Below are positions 55,436 through 64,000 of a stretch of 64,000 bases of DNA, one piece after another. The DNA lies in assembly GCA_963669155.1 (NCBI GenBank), contig OZ022584.1:13184179-13248178 (forward strand), written 5' to 3'. This DNA is from Arbacia lixula (Eukaryota; Echinodermata; Echinoidea; Arbacioida; Arbaciidae). The notes beneath the pieces were generated by a model. The model searched no databases and was not told the DNA's origin. It was given only the letters and a program-made list of their open reading frames with translations. The translations under genes and the position numbers were made by a program. Position 1 is the first letter of the stretch. Every line of letters starts with the position of its first letter.

Positions 55436-57543
55436 TCACTGTGGCACATCAAAGTAATCAATGTGGGCGCCAGATTCAAACTTGTCTTCTTCGAGAAGAC
55501 GGAGAAGGACAGCGGCCGTCTGCTCCGGCTGAAGCACACTATTACTTTTTACCGTTCCAGCCATGGACTCCTTCAAGCCCTCATCCGCTGTTTGGCAGAA
55601 CGCGTGGAACATGGCCGTTTCAACCGGTCCTGGTGAGTAGTTCAAGGCTCGGACGTCTGGTTCCTCGGATGCAGCAACCTGGAGCATCATGTCACGTGCT
55701 GCCTTCCCAGTACAGTACAGAAAGCTAAATACGAAGGAGGTGGGTTGGATTGGAAAAAGATGGAGAAGAAAATGACAGGACCATCAGAGACGCATCTGTT
55801 CACCAGTACCAGTTATCAACTCCACAGGCTGTGTGTAGTTGTGTACGAATCAATCATATGTTAATTAAAAGTTAATTTTCTTTAGTAAAATGAAATCACT
55901 TGCAGATCGTCTTCTTTACATAAGTAATCTTGATCTATTATGCAAGAAGAATATACTCAAAGAAGCAATCATTAACTTTTCAAGCTCCAGGACTATAGAT
56001 GTGTGTGATCTTATGTGATGTTATAATAGTTTACAATGCATTCAATTGATGGCAATTTTATTGAGAAATATCGTTATTTTATATTGCAGTTTATAAGTGC
56101 AAATTTTATACATTGCTGTATCTTTCCCCATTAAAACTTATATTGAGCTGGTACACTGTATTATGATGTACATGTATACATTTTCCTTTAAAGGTGATAT
56201 TCATAGGAAATAAAATCAAATAAATATAGTTTATTTTACAATTGAATGAGTTATTAAAGCATGCAGCTAACATGCCATGAACGCATTCAGTTTTGTGTCA
56301 AATTTCACTAAATTGACTCTCTTCCTGACCTACGAAATCGCCTCAGGGAAAGTGGCGTTGTGTGTACGTCACAGCCGGGATATGTTTCACAATGACCATT
56401 GTGTATCACACCTGTTAATCCACTAGCAACTGCCATCATAATTTCATTAACAATGCATGATGCTTCTGGGGGAAAAGAAGCTGCGGATTGGCATGTTTGA
56501 TGCACAATAACGCCACCCGTTCCTTACGTCAGACCTAAAGGCCGTTTCGGATGACAGTTGGGCAAATTTGTCCCCGAGAATACGGTGATTGTTTTCACCC
56601 TAATTTCGCTTTTTGGAAAGTGATATATTGTTTGAATGTCATCCGAGCTCATTGTATGGCTTATAAGCTTTCTTCTGTAGATGAATATCTTCATATTTTT
56701 GGATTTTCTATGAATATCACCTTTAATATCTAACATCGGTGCAAAGGCTGAAAAACATGCTGTCAGCGCTTCTTTCACTGAGCCAAATTTATATCGTCCG
56801 CCCGAGGCTCTTTACATGTCAAGCGATGGAGCAACGAATGTTAACATCATGCTTTGGACAAGATTGGGAAGCTGATGAGCTGTACAACCTGATCAGAAAA
56901 ACTATTTAAAATTGTGAGAATTAATTAACATATTAATGAAGTTGGTATGCTGTAATGGCTGGGCTTTGGGACTTGATTTCTGAATATGAAGCTCATAAAA
57001 AATTGAACCATGAACATACCAGGTATTGAGAGGTTTAATAGCAGCAAGAGATGAAATGTTGACAATGGTTCTACGCAGACCGTCTCTCTTCACAAACGTT
57101 TTCAAGAAGTGAGAAGTTAGCAGCATGGGTGAAGTTACATTCAGCATGAAGTACTGCTGAACAAAATCAACATCTGACGTGTTATACTGCCGTAAATAGT
57201 GGGAGACAGGTCCAAGGCTACCAGCATTATTAATCAAGAGCGCGTGTTGGAAATCAGCTGATAATTCTCGATTGATTTCTTCATCGAGACTTGAGAGAAA
57301 GTTTCCCCACGCAGCTTCACTGGCTAAGTCAGCGGTGATAACCTTAACGTTTACCCCGGGTGCACAGGCCTGGACCAGTCGTTTCGTCGCGTCAAGATCA
57401 GCTGCGGTTCGACCGGTGATAACAAGCACGGATCCTGCAGCCAATTTCACAGAAAGCGCAATTGTTACGGCTCGTCCAATTCCCCTACTGGCTCCTGTGA
57501 CAACACAAAATGATTTGGTATCAAATACCTTTGCAGATGCCAT
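55436..57543 (-). CDS. SPR: Sepiapterin reductase (2 exons, 270 aa)
   Basis: Exon 1 is 57543-57020 and exon 2 is 55724-55436 on the minus strand, joined in phase 2 at TG/C. The enzyme is a cytosolic NADPH-dependent short-chain dehydrogenase that makes the last step to tetrahydrobiopterin. The Rossmann motif TGASRGIG is at residues 16-23, NNAG at 105-108, and the catalytic Ser lies in NISSL (about 162-166). The Tyr-Lys pair is in YCTGK (Y178, K182), just after the exon junction. The end SGAHIDYFDVPQ matches the sepiapterin reductase C-terminus (SGAHVDFYDK in human, 261 aa). The true start is the ATG at 57543 (MASAKVFDTK); a longer reading from 57558 begins with TTG. It faces NRBF2 head to head and HECTD2 tail to tail. 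The family identification is strong. Confidence 0.93.
56188..56726. mobile_element. MITE with TTAAAGGTGATATTCATAG termini in the SPR intron
   Basis: TTAAAGGTGATATTCATAG at 56188 is matched by its inverse CTATGAATATCACCTTTAA ending at 56726. The element is 539 bp and begins and ends with TTAA, the duplication typical of piggyBac-type insertion. No transposase is seen. The rest of the SPR intron (55725-57019) holds nothing recognised. Confidence 0.75.
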
Positions 57544-57730
57544 GATTTTTTCAATCAAAATGTAGAATTACAAAAATATAGGCCTAGTTGCCGTTGAAGA
57601 CTGTACGTACTCAGGCGAGTGCAGTGACCATTTATTAACTTTCGTATGTAGTCGCTAGCTAACGACACGTTAACTGCAGTTTCAAGGAGCAGGAACGAGT
57701 ATGATATCACGGAAAGGGAAGGCATTACCA
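57544..57730. promoter_or_regulatory. Shared bidirectional promoter region, SPR and NRBF2
   Basis: Only 187 bp separate the SPR start codon (minus strand, 57543) from the NRBF2 start codon (plus strand, 57731), so both promoters and both 5'UTRs must overlap or use very short leaders. No TATA box is evident. An in-frame upstream ATG for NRBF2 lies at 57701. Confidence 0.65.
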
Positions 57731-58398
57731 ATGGATCCCAACTCTCCACTGAATAGAGTAAGACAAACTTTATGTCAAAATATTGTGCATTTATATATAC
57801 AGAAATAATGGTTGCATCTAACTAGGTGTTGTCAGCATGCCTAGTTTTAACAATTCGCTAGCTACGCCTACGGCAAAAGATGTCAGTCCCGCGTGTTATT
57901 ATCCATGTTTGTTAGCAAGGACCGCTTGGCTCGAGCTCGGCAGTGCAGACGTGACGTGATTGAAACTAAAGTAAAGCCTACAACAAAAGGCGTCAGCCAT
58001 GTATAAACATTGAAATTGAGAAAACATATTAGATCCTCTCTACAAATCTCTCTAATAGTAATGCTTATTGATTTAAGGTTTGTATTAAACAAAGACTACA
58101 TTATTCATTTGGAATATCTAAATAAGCATTTATTTTATTTTAGCTTTCATTTAATTAATAAAAGACAGATGAGGAGGTATTTGTTTTATTCTGATGATAT
58201 TATTGAATGTTGTTTTTCATCTGTATCACAAACAGGCCCATCAGTGTGAGCGGAAAGCAGATAGAATGATGAATGGAGGCATGTATGATCTGGCTATGAA
58301 CTGCTACAAAGATGCATCAGGTAACTTTTCATCCTTTTTTGCCTCTCTGCATTACACTTCAACAAGTAAAGAGTTTATTGGGAGGGGGAAATACTGAG

Positions 58399-58437
<39 letters not shown>

Positions 58438-59778
58438 TGTGTGTGTGTGTGTGGGGGGGGGGGGGCGCTAATTAGAACTAGCATGGATGGGGGTGCAGGG
58501 TGAGCATAGCAGGTTGGTACAGTGTCAGTGTGCTTATCTTCTTTTCATGATTGTGTAAATATGATGCTGCTCCATTCATGCTTCCACAGTTGAATATCAG
58601 TATGAATTTGAATTTTAGGAAAATGTAAGAGTAAGATGCAGGAATGTTTTTGGATGATTTATGACTGCCCATTCCTTGTAAGTTGCCCTCTTATTAAGTT
58701 ATTTGTCCCACCCTATTGCCTCCCTCCAGCATGAACCTGAAGATGCATTGAAATTGGTATTGTAATTAAACACAAAGCTCATGTGAAAGGAATGATTTGA
58801 CTGGATGCCTGTCGTATAACTCAGAATGTCGCTCCATTAATTGAATCTTGAATGTTCATGTTCCTTCTAGATTATATTCTGCAAGCAATGGAGAACACAA
58901 AAGACACAGTGGCTCTGAACTCCTTGAGACTACAAAAGGAATCTTACGAGAAGATGCCGGATCTCATCGCTATGAAAAAGCAGCTTGATCAGAAACGGAG
59001 CAGCTCAGAGAACATCCCCACCAATGTGAACAATTCTCGGAATGGATCTCTGAAGGTAGGACACAAGACTAGTAACGGAGAGACGGGAGAAGGGGTGAAT
59101 GGGACTGAGGGGTGCACTGACGGCGAGTTGTGTCTGACAAGCTTGGAGCCAGTACAGCCTGAGGTCGCCATGCCCCTGTCGGCAAACCCAGTCCATTACG
59201 GTCGGGCCGACAGCTTTGAGTCCCTACCGTCGACCGCCTCCGAAGACACCGACTCGTTCCTGCAGTGTCTCAAGGAGCACTGTGAGTTGGACACGAAGCA
59301 GAGGATGCTGTACCGACCATCTCGGGTCCTGGATGCCATCAGGACGTTTGGCAGGCAGAGGGAGAAGGCAGAGGAGGGATGCCTGCAGGAACGGCCAAGA
59401 CAGCAGCAGACTTGGAAGAAGATGGACAAAGACGATGGAACCAGACATGAGGAACTGGTCGTCAAGAACGGGGAGCTGAGGAAACATGTTGTGAATCTAC
59501 TGGAGCAGCTGGAAAGCTGCGAACGCGAGAATGCCCGTCTGAAGACCAGCGTGGATGAACTCACGCATGAGCTCGAGACGCAGCAAAGCCGTAGCAGGGG
59601 GCAGTCCAGCAAGTCCACGCCCGATTTTGGAAATGAACTCAGTGTACCATTTAGCCTACTCCCTCCAGGCGGGATAGGGATGTCCACGTCAGCAACAAGC
59701 ACATCATCCAGGATTGTAGTTCCACAAACACCTCCTGCGCTTGCCCCTCTGGAGATGCCAAACTTTGATGATCGATGA
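57731..59778 (+). CDS. NRBF2: Nuclear receptor-binding factor 2 (3 exons, 339 aa)
   Basis: Exons are 57731-57757, 58236-58320 and 58871-59778, with consistent phases. In vertebrates NRBF2 joins the ATG14-Beclin1-VPS34-VPS15 PI3-kinase complex and regulates autophagy. The start MDPNSPLNRAHQCERKADR matches the family's PLNLAHQ start, followed by the MIT helices (NGGMYDLAMNCYKDAS, then DYILQAMENTKDTVALNSLR). Residues about 229-275 form a coiled coil (ELVVKNGELRKHVVNLLEQL and on). The C-terminus PPALAPLEMPNFDDR keeps a Pro-rich tail. At 339 aa it is longer than human NRBF2 (287 aa), mostly from a Ser/Asn/Gly-rich linker in exon 3. An in-frame ATG at 57701, with A at -3, would add ten residues (MISRKGKALP). 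Intron 2 carries a (GT)n tract at 58400-58464. Confidence 0.92.
58400..58464 (+). repeat. (GT)n then G run, NRBF2 intron 2
   Basis: About 52 bp of GT repeat with one CT interruption, ending in about 13 G. Confidence 0.95.
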
Positions 59779-60509
59779 AAAGGATCTACACAACCAAGAT
59801 TGGGCAATAGAACTGCATAAGGCTGTATTCACACTGTGGCTCAGGTCTGGCCTGATTCTGGATCAGTATCAACCATCAGACAGAATGCACCTGTCTGCGA
59901 CTGGTCAGATTCTGGGTTAGGGTTGGTGTGTGATTTGCCAGGTCAGGTAGAGGGTGGTTTACTTCAAGCTGAAATCCACGCCAGGCATGTGTGCCAACTG
60001 AACTAAAGCTTCTATTTAAATAGCAGTCACAATCCAACTCCCACATGTACATGTTTCACGTATATAAATATTTAATTAAATAAGATTTTAAAATATGTAA
60101 AATATTTCTCTATTTCATCAAATAGATTAGCAAACATTGTTATAATTACACTGCCACCGCAATTGTATTCCGTTTTTAATAGAGATTTATCATTCATAGA
60201 GCATGTATTGCAGTTCCACAACCATGCTGTGCAGCATGGCGCCCGTGGTAACAAGTGTGGAGGGTTGAAGTATAAAGGGTAAAATACCTATACAAATACC
60301 CTTCTCAGACAGGCCATGAAGTTCTAGATAGATAAAGTACTATACGCTGATATTTTCTGGATATTGTGTGGAGAAAAGTTGGTCACTGCTGTTTCATGAC
60401 CTTGGTAAAGCATGTTTGTGATTATTGCAATTCTTGATTTTACATGTGTTTTATATATTGCTATACACGTGTATGGATAGTGAAAAGATTGGGCTTCAAG
60501 CTCTAAAAT

Positions 60510-60876
60510 TTAAAGGGAATATACTGTACTGGGAAGCGAAAAGCCTTCAAAAGGTGATCATGGGCAATCTTCTTGCCAATGGTCTTAAATTCATGTACAT
60601 GTATTGTCCATTTTAGAAACTTGCTGAAAATTATTTGCCCTCCAATGATCCACATTTGGAGTAATTAGCGATTAAATCACAAATCCTCATGATGTTCGGC
60701 CCAAACATTTTGAGGATTTTGAGAATTACTCCAAATGTGGATTATTTGAGGGCAAATAGCTTTCAACAAGTTTCTAAAATGGACAATACATGAATTTAAG
60801 ACCATTGGCAAGAAGATTGCTCATGATCCACCTTTTGAAGGCCTTTTGTCTTCCCAGCACAGTATATGCCCTTTAA
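60510..60876. mobile_element. 367-bp near-perfect inverted repeat with TTAA ends
   Basis: Arms of about 155 bp, roughly 90 percent identical when inverted, flank a loop of about 50 nt. The left arm starts TTAAAGGGAATATACTG and the right arm ends CAGTATATGCCCTTTAA. Shared inner text includes CAATCTTCTTGCCAATGGTC and ATTGTCCATTTTAGAAACTT. It is a palindromic MITE, and if transcribed within the NRBF2 3'UTR it would be a long double-stranded RNA. Confidence 0.85.
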
Positions 60877-61312
60877 GATAAAGAAAACCGCTCTTTAGCA
60901 TTTCACAGCTTACATATCAAAATGAAGGGTGAAGGATTATTCGTTACCAGTGCCTTGGTAAGATGAGCTTTAAGATGTTTCATTATTACACATTCCTTTT
61001 GCAAGGTTCATAAATGCTGCAATGTTGAATTCATGGTCGTCTGTTTGCAATATTGACTACTGGGGTTAATCATCAATCTTGTTTGATCCCCTGTAATAGA
61101 TTTTGTTCTCTTCATGACATTGAACATGTACTTTGAACATTGTGTTGACAACATTATACATCTACTAGCATGTGAAAGTTTTAACAAATCCAAACATGAG
61201 ACAGTATTTGTAAGGATGATTTTTTTTCCCATTTTGTTAATGTGGTTGCATTATTAATGTGTCCTGGTTGAGCAAGGCTCATGTCACTTATTTTCCATTT
61301 TAATGGTAAACA

Positions 61313-61318
61313 AATAAA
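61313..61318 (+). terminator. Candidate proximal poly(A) signal, NRBF2
   Basis: AATAAATTTTGG, about 1.5 kb after the stop codon. The downstream GT content is modest. Confidence 0.35.
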
Positions 61319-62419
61319 TTTTGGAGTTTGTATCAAGTACAGTTACGTACAATAGAATTCATAACTTCTGACATTCACGCTCAGAAAAAAGAGTAAAACC
61401 TTTAAAAGATGCATTGTGATTTTGTTTGCATACATGTGTTTTTTATTTTTGAATTACTCTGAATTGCTTCTCTTCCTTTTTATGATTGAATGAACAGCCA
61501 GGGTGAGCTACAGAATGACCACAAAATCACATGTATATTATACAATTATTATCTGGAATATCTCCTTCTTTGTATTGAAATCATTATATGCAGAGTTGTG
61601 TTACTTTTTAATGTTTACCTGGCTTTTGTAGAAGGCACTGAATTGTTTGTTTCATGAGAGCAATCAGAGCATGAATCTTGTGTAGTGAGAGTTATATAGT
61701 GAGTTTATAAAGTGAGTAGAAGTGCAATCGATATGTAATTGTTTCTTGCCAACATAATGTTCTTTTCATCTCCACTTTCATTTTACATCCTCATCAAATT
61801 ATTTTCTGATTAGAGTCTATGTGCACAGGTGTTGGTAGCAACAAGAAGTCCCTAATCTCATCAAAGTTAGAATTCAGTTTGTTCATTTCTAATGTCTGTA
61901 TTAAAGACATTGCCCCTCCCTTTAAAAGAAAGTTTTCACAAATCCTGCATTTATTCTCTTTGCATTATGTGCACAATATTTCCCCATCTTCTTTGTCTTG
62001 TTCATCTTCATCTTTGATTTCCTTATAATAGGCAAATTTGTGTTATTCTAATGCTTATGTGCAAATAATTTACATTGGAGCAAGTATATTGCATGCAATA
62101 TAAACCTCTTTTACACATCCTACTGTACAACTAAGGTGGAGTACAGCCCCATGCTATTTTGTTCTTGTATCAACCAAATGCTAACACTGGCGAGTATGAT
62201 AAACTAGACGCCCTGTGATAGGAAGACTCTCTAAAGCTGTTACATGCATGTGTCAATATGCCAACTGTTTATTGCAGCACAATGCTGTGGAGAGTAATGA
62301 TATTGCTTCATGCATTTCTAGTGAACAATTGTCATATACAGTTACATGTATTCTGGGTAATATGGAAACTGTGTATGGTAGATGCTATCTACTTTTCAAG
62401 TTTGCTTCGGAGGACTTTT

Positions 62420-62425
62420 AATAAA
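62420..62425 (+). terminator. Candidate distal poly(A) signal, NRBF2
   Basis: AATAAAG followed by a T run and a TTTGTGTGTTG stretch, a better signal than the proximal one. Confidence 0.45.
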
Positions 62426-62440
62426 GTTTTTTTTTTTTGG

Positions 62441-64000
62441 TAATTCTTGCATCTTTGTGTGTTGATTCATTGTGTAGATGACAATCCTGACAAAGGGTAA
62501 TGAGAGGAGAAACTTTACATAACCAAAAAAGGACATGTAAAAAATGTATATACATTCACTTTTTTGGAACATACCACTTGTTCTGATTTGTACAGTTTTT
62601 ATTACATGTACATATTCACGTATAATGGAAAAATGTACACATCAAGCAGAGATGTATACGGTAGTGCATGTTACCAAAGTCCCTGACTTGGGGGAAATCA
62701 CTTTGTTAGATCAATGTGTTGTTATATCAGGGTTGCTTGGTCAATCATGTGCAAAGAAAGTTTGATCTTTTGGATCAGTCGATTTGAAAATGATGACAGG
62801 AAATTTACTGATACCCGCACTGTGGCAAATACATTCATTACATGTATTTACAACTTTCATTTACCTCAGGAATTATTTGTTTTATGTTGGCTCCTTTTTT
62901 TGGGGAAAAATTGATGTGAGAAAATGTTCCATTCAAATGTTATGTATATCATTGATAAATACAGTACTACATTTTCTCATTGGCCATCGTGTAAAATGGC
63001 CTCCATTTCTTTCCAGCAGCATATCGCAAAAATAGTCCACATAGAAAATGTACAGGCAGGACTCCAGAACACATTGATATCCAACAGCCTTTTTTAACAG
63101 TCCATGTCAGGCAAACCTATCTTGCTCCCTGGGTATGCCTGAATTTCTGTCCATTTCCTTACCATTAGTCAGAATTTTCAAGAAATGTTGGGAGTACACT
63201 TCTTCATGGGTATCCTGACCAGTCACATTATCACCCTTGGCGCGAAGCAAAGAAATCACAAGATACTGTAATATGGACCATGAAATTCTGATTATACATT
63301 TTAATTCATGTCTATACTGTACAAAAACACTTTATTATTTTTTACAATGAGGTGTCAAGTTTTCTTACAAAGAATTCAGAGAAAATGAAAACAGAAAATT
63401 ACAGATATAAATTAAGAAACAAAAACAAAAATTGTCATGCAGTCTAAATTTGAATACCCGGTTTATCGTTCTATAAAAAAAGTTTGTTTACTGTAGCATT
63501 TTTGAAAAGTTGAAATCATAATTTGATAATAAAAAAATACATATATGTATAACATTCACAAATATGAAGATCATACATATTAAATGACCCAACACATATT
63601 GAACAAAACAATCGGAAACAAGAGTTCAGTTTTATACATGAAATAGCAAACTACAAAAATGTAAAAAAAAAAAATAAAAAAAAAACCCTCTCAAAATGGA
63701 TCCATATACATGTACATGTATTTTTCAGGTCTAAAAAGGTACCAAACTGATATGGCAAACTGATTTGTAAATCAGGAATATCAGAGAAGCAAATATGAGA
63801 GAGTTATGAGTTCAGAAAAAATTGAACACACAAGGCCTAAAACATAGGGTAGCCCTTTTGCAGGTACATGTTCAAAAAAATGTGCCATCAAATACCATGC
63901 AAAATGGAAGGGAATACTGTGTAAGAACATCCCTCCCAATAATAGAACTAGAAACTGACTTTTAGTGGCATTACATGTATTATACTGATTGCTAGAATAA
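62441..64000. other. Unassigned AT-rich region at the window end
   Basis: No exon, repeat family or RNA gene is recognised on either strand. The last 700 bp are very A-rich with several ACATGTACATGTA words, and could be the 3'UTR of a minus-strand gene beyond the window. Confidence 0.5.

Larger units (their letters stand above)
59779..62440 (+). other. Probable NRBF2 3'UTR and downstream sequence
   Basis: No further exon is seen after the TGA at 59776-59778. The 367-bp inverted repeat (60510-60876) lies inside this stretch. Candidate poly(A) signals are at 61313-61318 and 62420-62425, so the long-form 3'UTR could reach about 2.6 kb. Confidence 0.5.

Noticed and set aside
55307-55728. Plus-strand ORFs over SPR exon 2
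   Set aside because: They are antisense shadows of the conserved SPR C-terminal exon.
57544-57558. A longer SPR reading starting five codons upstream
   Set aside because: It would start with TTG. The ATG at 57543 fits the usual short N-terminus before the Rossmann motif.
59196-59807. 203-codon minus-strand ORF over NRBF2 exon 3
   Set aside because: It is an antisense shadow of the NRBF2 frame, which has the recognisable MIT and coiled-coil content.

Overview
The window is intron-rich animal nuclear DNA: AT-rich, with short exons flanked by GT/AG splice sites, many non-autonomous DNA transposons (MITEs), a truncated LINE, and long di- and trinucleotide tracts. The repeats and intron-exon layout suggest a marine invertebrate deuterostome such as an echinoderm or hemichordate. 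That assignment is inference. I see no bacterial, viral or virus-like element.

Four protein genes can be assembled from spliced exons whose reading phases agree throughout. (1) A plus-strand gene at 1711-14631 (11 coding exons, 711 aa) has an N-terminal PH domain, a low-complexity proline-rich and acidic middle, and two C-terminal PDZ modules; I could not assign it to a named family. (2) A plus-strand HECTD2 orthologue at 17570-49252 (18 coding exons, 806 aa) is a complete HECT E3 ubiquitin ligase. (3) A minus-strand sepiapterin reductase (SPR) at 55436-57543 has two exons and 270 aa. (4) A plus-strand NRBF2 at 57731-59778 (three exons, 339 aa) encodes the MIT/coiled-coil subunit of the autophagy PI3-kinase complex. 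HECTD2 and SPR are tail to tail. SPR and NRBF2 are head to head with 187 bp between their start codons, so they probably share a bidirectional promoter.

Layout: 1-1710 is upstream DNA with two MITE-type insertions. 1711-14631 is the PH-PDZ gene, whose first intron carries about 950 bp of AGT repeat. 14632-17569 is 3'UTR and intergenic DNA leading to a start codon preceded by several tiny upstream ORFs. 17570-49252 is HECTD2, with introns full of MITEs, a LINE 3' fragment and complementary (CTT)n and (GAA)n tracts on either side of exons 8-13. 49253-55435 is 3'UTR and intergenic DNA holding a 75-bp minisatellite, a strong 95-nt hairpin and a 785-bp MITE. 55436-59778 is the SPR/NRBF2 pair. 59779-64000 is NRBF2 3'UTR and unassigned AT-rich DNA containing a 367-bp near-perfect inverted repeat.

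The genes show no common pathway: the products are a membrane/scaffold adaptor, a ubiquitin ligase, a tetrahydrobiopterin biosynthetic enzyme and an autophagy adaptor. The most interesting signals concern gene structure and RNA: a 69-bp duplication of a HECTD2 splice acceptor with a built-in stop, intronic repeats able to pair across exons 8-13, a possible alternative last exon inside the second PDZ domain, a Cys4 motif at the HECTD2 N-terminus, and the long hairpins.
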